Positions 40,946 through 49,243 of a stretch of 64,000 bases of DNA are shown one piece after another. Source of the DNA: Haloglomus salinum (GTDB lineage Archaea > Halobacteriota > Halobacteria > Halobacteriales > Haloarculaceae); contig NZ_CP101153.1 in the NCBI RefSeq assembly GCF_024298825.1, forward strand, positions 3,286,001 through 3,350,000, read 5' to 3'. Position 1 is the stretch's first letter; the number at the start of each line of letters is the position of its first letter. The notes below the pieces were generated by a model. It was not told the DNA's origin. It saw only the letters and a program-made list of their open reading frames with translations, and did not search any database. Position numbers and translations under genes: made by a program.

Positions 40946-43747
40946 TCAGTCGCGTCGGGCGAGCAGTGCCGCGCCCAGCAGTGCGAGGACTGCGACGACC
41001 GCGCCGAAGCCGGGCTGACCACCGGACTCGGTGGAGTCGGGCGTGGAGTCGCTCCCGCCGTCGCTACCCATCCCAGTGTCGGTCGCCGTCGCGCCGTCGG
41101 CCAGCGTGACCTGCGCGTCCGCGAGGACGATGTCGCCCCCGGCAGTCACGTAGGGCGCGTCGGCGCCGCCCTCACTGGAGACGAAGTCGTACGCCTCGTT
41201 GCCGTTGGTGTCGCGGTGCGGCATCGCGACGAACGTCCCCGACTCCTCGACGGGGTCGTCCAGCGAGACCTCGACATCCTCGCTCGTGCCGGCCTCGAGG
41301 TAGTCCGAGCTGCCCCGGACGCTGTCGAAGGTGGCGCCCTCGAGGAGACTCGCGTCGTGGATTGTCACGAAGCCGCCCTGCGACATCGAGACGGAGGCGA
41401 CAGTCAGCGAGTCGCCCGCTGTCTCCTGGGCCTCGAAGGTGACCGAGGCCGAGCGCACCGTCAGGCTGGCCGGGTCGAGGACGATGTCCCCGCCACTCGT
41501 CGTGTAGGGGCCGTCGGCCTCACCCTCGGACGTGACGAAGTCGTACGTCTCGTCGTCGTCGGTGTCCGTGTGCGGCATCGCGATGATGCTGCCCGACTCC
41601 GAGTACGGCTCGTCCAGGGTGACGCTGATGTTCTCGTGCGAGCCGGCCTCCAGGTAGCTGGAGGTCCCCCGCACGGACTCGAGCGCGGCGCCGTCGAGCA
41701 GGGCCCCGTCGTGGATCGTCACGAAGCCACCCTGCGAGAGGGTCGCGCTCGCCACGTTCACGGAGTCGGCCTGCCCGTTCGCGGTCTGGTTGTTCAGCGT
41801 GACCGTCGCGGTGCCGCCGTCCATCCCCATGTCGGAGACGTTGACCATGGCGGGCGCCACGACGATATCCTTCGCCACGTAGGGGCCGTCGGCGGCGCCC
41901 TCACTGGTGACGAAGTCGTACTGCTGGTTGTCGTTCGTGTCGTAGTGCGGCATCGCGATGAGCGTGGTCGACTCCTCGAGACTGTCGAGGGAGACGCTCA
42001 CGTTCTCGTGCGTGCCGGGCCCGAGGTACTCGGAGGTACCCCGGACGCTGTCGAAGACTGCGCCCTCGAGGAGGCTCGCGTCGTGGATGGTGACGAAGCC
42101 GCCGTCGTGGAGCGTCGCGGACTGCACCGTGACGTTCGCGTTCGAGGTGGTCTGTGTCTCGAAGGTGACCTGCGCGTTGACGGTCGCCTTCGCCGTGTCG
42201 ATGACGAGGTTGCCCTCGTTGGTCGTCACGGGGCCGTCGTCGTTCCCGCCGCTGGTGACGAAGTCGTACGACTCGTCACCGTCGGTCTCGCGGTGGGCCA
42301 TCGGGATGACCGTGGTGGACTGGCGGAGCGGGTCGTCGAGCGTGATGGTGACGTTGTCGTAGTAGCCGGCCTCGAGGAACTCCGAGGAGCCCCGGACGCT
42401 GCCGGTCACGGCGCCCGCGTTGAGCGAGGCGTCGTGGATGGTGACGTAGCCGTCCTCGGAGAGGTCGACGTGCTCGACGACGACCGTCGTGCCGTCGGAG
42501 GGCTGGTCCGGCGCGTGGAAGTTGGCCGCGATGTCCAGCGTCGCCTGGTCGATGACCGCGCCGTTGTCGTCCGTGTACGGGCCGTCGTTGTTCCCGTCGC
42601 TACGGAGGAAGTCGTAGCGCTCGTTGTCGTTCGTGTCCTTGTGGGCCATCGGGACGACGGTCGCGTTGTCGTCCGTGAACGGCTCGTCCAGCACGATGTG
42701 GACGTTCTCGTGGTAGCCCGGACCCAGGTAGTGCGAGGTACCCCGGACGCTACCGAACGCGTCGTCCGAGACGTTCGCGTCGTGCGCGGTGACGAAGCCG
42801 CCCTCGGGGAGGAAGACCGCATCGACCGTCACGAGGTTCCCGCCACTGACCTCGTCGGCCATCGTGACGTTCGCGGTGTCGGTCAGTTCGGCCTGCCCGG
42901 AGTCGAGGACGATGTTCCCGTCCGTGTCCGTGTAGGGACCGTCGTCCTCGCCGTTGCTCGTGACGAAGTCGTACGACCCGTCGTCGTCCGTGTCACGGTG
43001 CGGCATCGGGATGACCGTGTCGTCGTTCTCCAGCGGCTCGTCGAGCGTGACGCGGACGTCCTCGTGGACGCCGGCGCCCAGCTTCGGGCTCACGCCGCGG
43101 ACGCTCTCGAAGGTCGCCCCATCCTGGAGCGACGAGTCGTGGATGGCGAGGAAGCCGCCGTTGGCCATCTCGGTCCGGTCGACGAACACGTGTGCGCCGT
43201 CGGTCGGCTGGTCGGAGATCGAGACCGTCGCGGAGGCGGTGACCGTCCCCACGTCGACGACGATCTCACCGTCGGCCGTGTACGGGCCGTCGACCTCGGC
43301 GTTCCCCGAGACGAACTCGTAGACACGGTCGCCGTCGGTGTCCTTGTGGGGCATCGCGACGAGCGTGGTGGTGTTCTCGATGGGGTCGTCCAGCCGAACG
43401 GTGACGTTCGTGTGGTTGCCCGGCGAGAGGTACTTCGAACTCCCGCGGACGCTGGAGAGGACCTTCGCGCCGCCCTCGTTGACCGAGGCGTCGTGGATGG
43501 TCACGAACCCGCCGTCGGGAACGTAGACCTGCTGGACCGTGACGGTGGTGCCGCCACTGGTCTGGTTGTCGAGCGTCGCGCTCGCGACGTGCGAGAGCGC
43601 CGCCGAATCGGTCGCCGCTGTCGATACCGCCGATGTGTCGTCCGACCCCGCGTCGGTCGATGTCGCGCCGACTGCCCCGACACCCATCGTCATCCCGGAG
43701 AGGACGAGTGCAGCGGCGATCAGCAGCACGGATATCCGTCGATGCAT
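40946..43747 (-). CDS. Surface protein of seven DUF7282-like repeats with PGF-CTERM anchor
   Basis: A 933-residue exported protein from ATG 43747: signal peptide HRRISVLLIAAALVLSGMTM, then seven repeats of about 115-120 residues. Each has the pattern GGFVTIHDASL, a SVRG-S-YL turn, a HENV strand, LDEP, then MPH-DT-D--YDFVTS-G--DGPYT. Repeats 5-7 are the most alike, suggesting recent duplication. After a Ser/Thr/Asp linker the C-terminus reads GQPGFGAVVAVLALLGAALL and ends ARRD, a PGF-CTERM signal cut and lipid-anchored by archaeosortase A. The protein should therefore coat the cell surface. DUF7282 is a haloarchaeal domain without a known function. Monocistronic. Confidence 0.87.
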   Translation of the reverse strand: MHRRISVLLIAAALVLSGMTMGVGAVGATSTDAGSDDTSAVSTAATDSAALSHVASATLDNQTSGGTTVTVQQVYVPDGGFVTIHDASVNEGGAKVLSSVRGSSKYLSPGNHTNVTVRLDDPIENTTTLVAMPHKDTDGDRVYEFVSGNAEVDGPYTADGEIVVDVGTVTASATVSISDQPTDGAHVFVDRTEMANGGFLAIHDSSLQDGATFESVRGVSPKLGAGVHEDVRVTLDEPLENDDTVIPMPHRDTDDDGSYDFVTSNGEDDGPYTDTDGNIVLDSGQAELTDTANVTMADEVSGGNLVTVDAVFLPEGGFVTAHDANVSDDAFGSVRGTSHYLGPGYHENVHIVLDEPFTDDNATVVPMAHKDTNDNERYDFLRSDGNNDGPYTDDNGAVIDQATLDIAANFHAPDQPSDGTTVVVEHVDLSEDGYVTIHDASLNAGAVTGSVRGSSEFLEAGYYDNVTITLDDPLRQSTTVIPMAHRETDGDESYDFVTSGGNDDGPVTTNEGNLVIDTAKATVNAQVTFETQTTSNANVTVQSATLHDGGFVTIHDASLLEGAVFDSVRGTSEYLGPGTHENVSVSLDSLEESTTLIAMPHYDTNDNQQYDFVTSEGAADGPYVAKDIVVAPAMVNVSDMGMDGGTATVTLNNQTANGQADSVNVASATLSQGGFVTIHDGALLDGAALESVRGTSSYLEAGSHENISVTLDEPYSESGSIIAMPHTDTDDDETYDFVTSEGEADGPYTTSGGDIVLDPASLTVRSASVTFEAQETAGDSLTVASVSMSQGGFVTIHDASLLEGATFDSVRGSSDYLEAGTSEDVEVSLDDPVEESGTFVAMPHRDTNGNEAYDFVSSEGGADAPYVTAGGDIVLADAQVTLADGATATDTGMGSDGGSDSTPDSTESGGQPGFGAVVAVLALLGAALLARRD

Positions 43748-43889
43748 ACACCTGTACGTCACGGAGCCACTGTAAAGCGATATTCCGACTTTCAGCCCCC
43801 CTCGCCCCACACTCTTACCCAATTTCGTACCCGGTTGCCGACCCACGCGACGGTCGGGCCCGCCCTCACGCTACCCGGTGGTCCGGGAG

Positions 43890-44174
43890 TCAGACCGTGA
43901 ACAGGTGCCCCTCGTCGGGCACGTCGAACAGCCCGATGCGGGCGCCCGCGTCGAGCCACGCGTGGCCGTAGGAGAACGCCGCCAGCGCGTTCACGGGGTC
44001 GTCGCCCTCACGGAAGTGGCGCCCGTCCTCGAGATACGAGCGGGCCATCTCCTCGTACTCCGCGGCGGCGTCGGCGAGCGGCGTCCCGGCCGGCGGGACG
44101 GCCTCGGCGGCGTCGAGGGCCTCGGCCAGCAGTCGCTCGTAGCGGTCGGTCTTCTCGGCGAGGTCGGCTGACAT
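43890..44174 (-). CDS. DUF357 family protein
   Basis: A 94-residue helical archaeal protein: [20 protein letters not shown], then [20 protein letters not shown] and [26 protein letters not shown]. The DD[16 protein letters not shown] helix is the DUF357 signature. Function unknown; the family is nearly archaea-wide. ATG 44174 fits the family's start, though the frame stays open to 44255. Single gene divergent from the RNase J gene. Confidence 0.85.
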   Translation of the reverse strand: MSADLAEKTDRYERLLAEALDAAEAVPPAGTPLADAAAEYEEMARSYLEDGRHFREGDDPVNALAAFSYGHAWLDAGARIGLFDVPDEGHLFTV

Positions 44175-44594
44175 ACCTCGGAGGGGGGCGGCGAATCGCC
44201 TAAGCGTGTCGGCACGAGCGAGGAGCGGCCGTCCGACCCTGGTTCGTTGCGTCACCGGTTCGTTGCTTCACCAGTCGAACCCCCGAACTTATACGCCTGC
44301 GCTGCAGAGTTGCAGGCAACCGAGCATCGGTCGCCCCGGGAACGCGTACGGGGGGCGACCGGCAGCGTCGTCGGGACGGTCCGGGATGGCTCCAGCCGGG
44401 GCCGACCGGGGCCCGCCCGACGACCCGCCGACGGTCGGCACGCCCCGGCCACGGCTCCGCTTGGAGCCGCTGGACCGGCCTCCGGGTCCGCGTTCGGGCC
44501 CTGCGGTCGCGGGACGTCCGCCCGTCGTCGGCCGCGCAGCCAAGCGCTCTCGCCGGTCCCCCCGTCGTCCGGGGCGGCCACTCGGCATAGAACA
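44175..44594 (+). other. GC-rich, hairpin-dense leader or non-coding RNA upstream of RNase J
   Basis: 420 bases without a convincing gene between DUF357 and RNase J. CTTATAC at about 44287-44293 resembles a haloarchaeal TATA box. Beyond it lie strong hairpins: CGGTCGCCCC (44327-44336) with GGGGCGACCG (44353-44362), and CGGCTCC-GCTT-GGAGCCG (44453-44470). The frame of RNase J is open through it, but the predicted residues are Arg/Pro/Ser-rich and lack the acidic bias of real genes here. It could be a long structured 5' leader of RNase J or a separate RNA. Confidence 0.45.
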
Positions 44595-45947
44595 ATGGAA
44601 ATCGAAATCGCGACAATCGGCGGCTACGAGGAGGTCGGCCGGCAGATGACTGCCGTGCGGGCCGGCGACGACGTCGTCGTCTTCGACATGGGGCTGAACC
44701 TGTCGAAGGTTCTCATCCACGACAACGTCGAGACCGAGCGGATGCACAGCCTGGACCTCATCGATATGGGGGCTATCCCGGACGACCGGGTCATGAGCGA
44801 CATCGAGGGCGACGTGCAGGCCATCGTGCCCACGCACGGCCACCTCGACCACATCGGCGCTATCTCCAAGCTCGCCCACCGGTACGACGCGCCCATCGTG
44901 GCGACGCCGTTCACCATCGAGCTGGTCAAACAGCAGATACAGAGCGAGGAGAAGTTCGGCGTCAAGAACGACCTCATCAAGATGGACGCCGGGGAGACGA
45001 TGTCCATCGGCGATTCGGGCAACGTCGACCTGGAGTTCGTCAACGTGACCCACTCCATCATCGACGCCATCAACCCCGTCGTCCACACGCCCGAGGGCGC
45101 CGTGGTCTACGGGCTGGACAAGCGGATGGACCACACGCCGGTCATCGGCGACCCCATCGACATGGAGCGGTTCCGCGAGATCGGCCGCGAGGGCGAGGGC
45201 GTCCTCGCGTACATCGAGGACTGCACCAACGCGGGCAAGAAGGGCCGCACGCCCTCCGAGTCCGTCGCCCGGCGCCACCTGAAGGACGTGATGACCTCCA
45301 TCGAGGACTACGACGGCGGCATCGTCGCCACCACGTTCTCCTCGCACGTCGCGCGTGTCAAGAGCCTCGTCGAGTTCGCCCGCGACATCGGGCGCCAGCC
45401 GGTCCTGCTGGGCCGGTCGATGGAGAAGTACTCCGGCACCGCCGAGCGTCTCGGCTTCGTCGACTTCCTCGACGACGTCGGGATGTACGGCCACCGCAAG
45501 TCCGTGGACCGCACGTTCAAGCGGATCATGAACGAGGGGAAGGAGAAGTACCTCCCCGTCGTCACGGGTCACCAGGGCGAGCCCCGCGCGATGCTCACCC
45601 GGATGGGCCGCGGCGAGACGCCCTACGAACTGGACCAGGGCGACAAGGTCATCTTCTCGGCCCGGGTCATCCCGGAGCCGACCAACGAGGGCCAGCGCTA
45701 CCAGTCCGAGCAGCTTCTCCGGATGCAGGGCGCCCGCATCTACGACGATATCCACGTCTCTGGGCACCTGAACCAGGAGGGCCACTACGCGATGCTGGAC
45801 GCGCTCCAGCCCCAGAACGTCATCCCGGCCCACCAGAACATGAAGGGCTTCGCGCCGTACGCGGACCTGTGCAAGTCCGAGGGCTACAAGCTGGGTCGTG
45901 ACCTCCACGTCACGTCCAACGGCAACACCATCCAGCTGACCGAGTGA
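44595..45947 (+). CDS. rnj: Ribonuclease J (archaeal RNase J, metallo-beta-lactamase/beta-CASP)
   Basis: A 450-residue beta-CASP ribonuclease, a 5'-to-3' exonuclease in RNA decay and processing. The metallo-beta-lactamase motifs are intact: motif 1 in [13 protein letters not shown], motif 2 HGHLDHIGA (VPTHGHLDH), motif 3 the His in [10 protein letters not shown] and motif 4 the Asp in [11 protein letters not shown]. The beta-CASP part has [33 protein letters not shown] and the C-terminal [20 protein letters not shown] with [11 protein letters not shown]. The length is that of other archaeal RNases J. An IS200/IS605 element begins within a few bases of its stop codon, leaving the protein intact. 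Confidence 0.94.
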   Translation: MEIEIATIGGYEEVGRQMTAVRAGDDVVVFDMGLNLSKVLIHDNVETERMHSLDLIDMGAIPDDRVMSDIEGDVQAIVPTHGHLDHIGAISKLAHRYDAPIVATPFTIELVKQQIQSEEKFGVKNDLIKMDAGETMSIGDSGNVDLEFVNVTHSIIDAINPVVHTPEGAVVYGLDKRMDHTPVIGDPIDMERFREIGREGEGVLAYIEDCTNAGKKGRTPSESVARRHLKDVMTSIEDYDGGIVATTFSSHVARVKSLVEFARDIGRQPVLLGRSMEKYSGTAERLGFVDFLDDVGMYGHRKSVDRTFKRIMNEGKEKYLPVVTGHQGEPRAMLTRMGRGETPYELDQGDKVIFSARVIPEPTNEGQRYQSEQLLRMQGARIYDDIHVSGHLNQEGHYAMLDALQPQNVIPAHQNMKGFAPYADLCKSEGYKLGRDLHVTSNGNTIQLTE

Positions 45948-45952
45948 CTTCT

Positions 45953-45972
45953 CCCACGACTAACGTCGTGGG
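45953..45972. repeat. Right-end subterminal hairpin of the IS element
   Basis: CCCACGAC-TAAC-GTCGTGGG, an eight-base stem that overlaps the end of tnpB (stop TAG at 45962-45960). In this family TnpA recognises such hairpins, and the 3' end of the guide (omega) RNA is encoded here. Confidence 0.85.
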
Positions 45973-47132
45973 CTTCCCTCACTGAGGGTTAGGCCCACGT
46001 CGCTTGGGGAGTTCGCAGGTTCCATCTCACCGTTAGTTCCTTCGAGTACGACCTGCGTTTCGGGCTGAGCCACAACAGCCCCCGCCGAGGATAGCGGGCT
46101 CTGTATGTCCTTACCCACGGCTCGTTGGCCGATGTTTGACGCTCCATTCTTGTCCGCGTTGTCGTCCACTCCACAGTCCTGACACTCGACCCGACCCTGC
46201 ACCTCACGACTCGTGTTCTGCGACCCACACCGCCAGCACGTCACGGACGTGTCGTACTCTGGCACCGGAACGCACTCTCGCCCGTCGAGGTGGGCTTTGT
46301 ACGTGAGGATGTTCGTCATCTTCGCATACGGCATCTTGTGGGTCTTGTCGTTCACGTACCGTCCCTTGTCGTTGTCGAAGCGCAACCCGGTCATATCACC
46401 GAACACGATGATGGCGTTGCGTTCCCGAGCGCGAGCGACGAGTTCGTTCGCCACTTGGTGCAGTTCGTGTTCGACCGTTCTGGATTCCTTGTCCCCGAGG
46501 CGTTCGATGACCTGCGCTCCAGAACGCATCTTCGCCTTCCCGATGGACTTGCGGAGTTGCTTGTAGTGCTCACGGACGCGACGGACTTCTGCGCCGTGGA
46601 ACTGCGTGTCACGGTCGGAGAGGAACGTGCTGACGGCGATCCACTTTGCACCCATATCGACGGCGAGAACGTCGTCGTACTCGTCTGCGACGGCCACAGA
46701 CCGTTTGCAGACGAGGTGGACGTACCACTCGCCGTCTCGACGGACGAGTTCCGAGTCACATATGGACTCGTCGGTGAACAGGTGCGTGTCCTTCTCGGGG
46801 ACGCTGACAGGAACCCAGATGCTATCCCCGCGTTCTTTCTCGGGGTTGTAGACGGGGAGTTTGAACCACCACGACGAGAGAACGGTGTCCTCGTCGTGTT
46901 CGATGGTGATGCAGTCGTTGCGGAGGATGACGGGCTGTTCGGTGTCCGCTCGTGCGTTCTTGTTCGACCGGACGTTCCCCGCCTGTTGCTTGGTGGCGGA
47001 GTAGAGGTTCGCGTCGTCGTCACCGTGAACGGCGTCCTGGAACGCCCCGTACTCGCGTTCGATGAGTCGGGCTTTCCGCTCGGTGAGCGAGTGGAGTTTG
47101 ACCCGGACCGTGGTAGTGACTTCTCGACGCAT
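45960..47132 (-). CDS. tnpB: TnpB (OrfB) RNA-guided nuclease-like protein, RuvC-II Glu missing
   Basis: A 390-residue TnpB, ancestor-type of Cas12 nucleases, guided by RNA from the element's right end. RuvC-I Asp is D159 (LAVDMGAKWIAV). The zinc ribbon has C299, C302, C317 and C320 (VTCWRCGSQNTSR, VECQDCGVDDNADKNG), and RuvC-III Asp is D327. At RuvC-II, where active TnpBs carry Glu in a FEDL or IENL motif, this one reads IIVFGDMTGLRF with Gly at position 245. Unless another acid substitutes, cleavage should be lost. ATG 47132 follows tnpA by two bases. The long C-terminal tail after 340 is unusual and may be encoded by right-end DNA. Confidence 0.88.
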   Translation of the reverse strand: MRREVTTTVRVKLHSLTERKARLIEREYGAFQDAVHGDDDANLYSATKQQAGNVRSNKNARADTEQPVILRNDCITIEHDEDTVLSSWWFKLPVYNPEKERGDSIWVPVSVPEKDTHLFTDESICDSELVRRDGEWYVHLVCKRSVAVADEYDDVLAVDMGAKWIAVSTFLSDRDTQFHGAEVRRVREHYKQLRKSIGKAKMRSGAQVIERLGDKESRTVEHELHQVANELVARARERNAIIVFGDMTGLRFDNDKGRYVNDKTHKMPYAKMTNILTYKAHLDGRECVPVPEYDTSVTCWRCGSQNTSREVQGRVECQDCGVDDNADKNGASNIGQRAVGKDIQSPLSSAGAVVAQPETQVVLEGTNGEMEPANSPSDVGLTLSEGSPRR

Positions 47133-47134
47133 CG

Positions 47135-47524
47135 TTATCGCCCGGTCTGTGATTCGATGTACTCCTCGATGGTCTGACTCGACACCTCGCCCGCGCTGGA
47201 GACGAAGTACGAGCGCGTCCACAGCGAGGGGAGGCCGAAATCGAACTCCTCACGGAGGTTTCGCGAGGTGTAACCCTTGACCTGCTGGATGATCTTGTTC
47301 GGGGCGAGTTTCGGACTGCCCGTGATGAACAGGTGTACGTGGTCGGGCTGGATTGCCAGTCGGAGGATGTCGAGGTCGAGCTCGTCGGCCTTCTCCCGGA
47401 TGAGTTGTTCGAGGCGGTCGGCAACCTCGTCGGTCAGCACCGGCTTGCGGTATTTCGGGCACCACACGAAGTGGTAGTGGAGGTTGTGAACCGACGTTCG
47501 CTCTCGACTATACCCCCGTGGCAT
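47135..47524 (-). CDS. tnpA: TnpA, IS200-type Y1 HUH transposase
   Basis: A 129-residue single-domain transposase that excises and inserts the element as single-stranded DNA. The HUH motif is H62-V-H64 in AIQPDHVHLFITG and the nucleophile is Tyr 122 (TIEEYIESQ). The N-terminal VHNLHYHFVWCPKYRKPVL and the middle KIIQQVKGYTSRNLREEF are typical. All catalytic residues are present, so it should be active, in contrast to its TnpB partner. The stop codon is two bases from the tnpB start, so both are one transcript. Confidence 0.95.
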   Translation of the reverse strand: MPRGYSRERTSVHNLHYHFVWCPKYRKPVLTDEVADRLEQLIREKADELDLDILRLAIQPDHVHLFITGSPKLAPNKIIQQVKGYTSRNLREEFDFGLPSLWTRSYFVSSAGEVSSQTIEEYIESQTGR

Positions 47525-47621
47525 ACCGTTAGATAAACGCCCATCTACATTAGGTGTTGTACTTTCATCAACCCTCGGTCGGCTATCGAGGGGAGATGGT
47601 GTCGTGTGTGGTCGGATTCAC

Positions 47622-47641
47622 CCCACGACTGAAGTCGTGGG
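47622..47641. repeat. Left-end subterminal hairpin of the IS element
   Basis: CCCACGAC-TGAA-GTCGTGGG, with the same stem as the right-end hairpin at 45953-45972 and a different loop. The 80 bases between it and tnpA hold CTAATGTAG-type promoter DNA. In this family the hairpin is the TnpA binding site at the transposase-proximal end. Confidence 0.8.
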
Positions 47642-47809
47642 CTTTCTCCTCAAATCTGTGTAACGCGGCCCGGGACTCCCTCCGCGCCACGCGACCGTTC
47701 TTCGGACCCCCGTGGTCCGACGCTCTACCACCTAGCTGTGCGTCTAGCCGTCGTTCTGGACCCGTTAATCGCCCCGTACTTTTTATGCCTGAGGTTCGTT
47801 GTGGTATGC

Positions 47810-48046
47810 ATGAGCACACCCCCCCGCTCACGCCGCGGCGCGACCGGGCCGGCGCGCCCGGGCGCCATCGGGCCAGCCATCAAACTCGCCCTCGGTGCGG
47901 TCTTCGTCGCCACACTGGCGTACGTCGGGACCCTCGTCGCCGGCGCGGCTGCCGGCGCTGCCGTCCCGTTCGCCCCGCTGCTCGCGGGGCTCGGTCTGCT
48001 CGTGTTCTTCGTCGTCGTGTACGCGTTCGCTCCCGGCCCACTGTAA
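47810..48046 (+). CDS. Small two-helix membrane protein
   Basis: A 78-residue protein: a basic lead STPPRSRRGATGPARPGAIG, then two hydrophobic helices, IKLALGAVFVATLAYVGTLV and LLAGLGLLVFFVVVYAFA, joined by AGAAAGAAVPFAP. No motif is recognised. An ATG with the same length of lead is possible upstream at 47738, but 47810 fits the family-like basic start and leaves TTTTTAT (47780-47786) about 24-30 bases ahead as TATA box. It precedes the GGPP synthase gene by 131 bases in the same direction. Confidence 0.6.
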   Translation: MSTPPRSRRGATGPARPGAIGPAIKLALGAVFVATLAYVGTLVAGAAAGAAVPFAPLLAGLGLLVFFVVVYAFAPGPL

Positions 48047-48177
48047 CCCCTTGCCCAGCCCGGTTTCCCGCGCTCCCGTGGCCCGTTCCAGCCCTGCGGC
48101 CGCCGCCGGTTCGGTCACGGCGCCACGATAGCGTCGTGACCCGCGGGGCTTTTGGGTGTCGGCGCTGAGCGACCACC

Positions 48178-49230
48178 ATGACCGACCCGGACGCAGGCGG
48201 CGGCGACGTGGATGTGGACCGGGCCATCCGCGACCGCCGCGAGCTGGTCAACGACGCCATCGTCGAGCGACTCCCCGTGACGGAGCCCGAACGGCTCTAC
48301 GAGGCGTCGCGCTATCTCCTCGACGCCGGCGGGAAGCGGCTCCGACCCACGATGCTGCTTCTCGTCGCCGAGGCCGTCACCGGTACCGAGCCGATGGCCG
48401 AGGACTACGAGGCCTTCCCGGACGTGGGGGGCGAGCCCGTGGACGTGATGAGCGCCGCCGTCTCCATCGAGGTCATCCAGTCGTTCACGCTCATCCACGA
48501 CGATATCATGGACGACGACGACCTCCGGCGCGGGGTGCCCGCCGTTCACCGGGAGTTCGACCTCGAGACGGCTATCCTCGCCGGCGACACGCTCTACTCG
48601 AAGGCGTTCGAGTACATGCTCCGGACCGGCGCGCCACCCGAGCGCTCCGTGGAGGCGCTCGACCGGCTCGCCACGACCTGCACGGAGATCTGCGAGGGGC
48701 AGGCGTTCGACGTGGAGTTCGAGGGCCGCGAGGACGTGGACACGGACGAGTACCTGGAGATGGTCGAGCTGAAGACCGCCGTGCTGTACGCCGCAGCGGC
48801 CGCGATTCCGGCGGTCCTGCTCGGAGCCGATGAGGAGACGGTCGAGTCGCTTGCTGGCTACGGACTCGACGTCGGCCGCGCGTTCCAGATCCAGGACGAC
48901 CTGCTCGACCTGACCACGCCATCCGAGCAGCTGGGCAAGCAGCGCGGCTCGGACCTCGTCGAGGGCAAGCGCACACTCGTCACCCTCCACGCACGCGAGC
49001 AGGGTGTCGACGTGGAGAACCTCCTCCCGGACGACGAGGACGAGGTGACCGAGGCCCAGGTCGACGAGGCCGTCGCGACGCTGGAGGCCGCCGGCTCCAT
49101 CCAGTACGCCCGCGAGACCGCACAGGACCTCGTCGCCTCCGGGAAGGCGAACCTCGCACCCCTCCCCGAGGGCGAGCCGAAGGCCCTGCTGGCCGTCATC
49201 GCCGATTATCTGGTCGAACGGGAGTACTAG
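48178..49230 (+). CDS. Geranylgeranyl diphosphate synthase (polyprenyl synthetase)
   Basis: A 350-residue trans-prenyl synthase making the C20 (or C25) isoprenoid chain of archaeal ether lipids. The two Asp-rich motifs are HDDIMDDDDLRRG (from D108) and IQDDLLDLT; GGKRLRPTMLLLVAE and GQAFDVEFEGREDVDTDEYL are also typical. Phe 103 occupies the fifth position before the first Asp-rich motif, where an aromatic residue limits chain length in archaeal GGPP synthases. The lead MTDPDAGGGDVDVD is halophile-like. ATG 48178 is well placed. Confidence 0.92.
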   Translation: MTDPDAGGGDVDVDRAIRDRRELVNDAIVERLPVTEPERLYEASRYLLDAGGKRLRPTMLLLVAEAVTGTEPMAEDYEAFPDVGGEPVDVMSAAVSIEVIQSFTLIHDDIMDDDDLRRGVPAVHREFDLETAILAGDTLYSKAFEYMLRTGAPPERSVEALDRLATTCTEICEGQAFDVEFEGREDVDTDEYLEMVELKTAVLYAAAAAIPAVLLGADEETVESLAGYGLDVGRAFQIQDDLLDLTTPSEQLGKQRGSDLVEGKRTLVTLHAREQGVDVENLLPDDEDEVTEAQVDEAVATLEAAGSIQYARETAQDLVASGKANLAPLPEGEPKALLAVIADYLVEREY

Positions 49231-49243
49231 ACACCGGTTCTGG

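Larger units (their letters stand above)
45950..47645 (-). mobile_element. IS200/IS605-family insertion sequence (tnpA + tnpB)
   Basis: A complete-looking element. Its ends are marked by two subterminal hairpins on the same strand with identical stems: CCCACGAC-TAAC-GTCGTGGG (45953-45972, right end) and CCCACGAC-TGAA-GTCGTGGG (47622-47641, left end). There are no terminal inverted repeats, as expected for a HUH (Y1) element that moves as single-stranded DNA. Inside are tnpA (47135-47524) and tnpB (45960-47132). The exact borders are uncertain by several bases. It lies directly after the RNase J stop at 45947. Confidence 0.85.

Noticed and set aside
40919-43900. Very long open frame on the plus strand opposite the seven-repeat surface protein
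   Set aside because: Its residues are Val/Arg/Gly-rich without a fold or signal. High-GC haloarchaeal genes keep antisense frames open, and the minus-strand reading has clear repeats, a signal peptide and a PGF-CTERM end.
44247-44594. N-terminal extension of RNase J starting at 44247
   Set aside because: The in-frame lead is Arg/Ser/Pro-rich and not acidic, and the conserved RNase J start is [17 protein letters not shown] at 44595.
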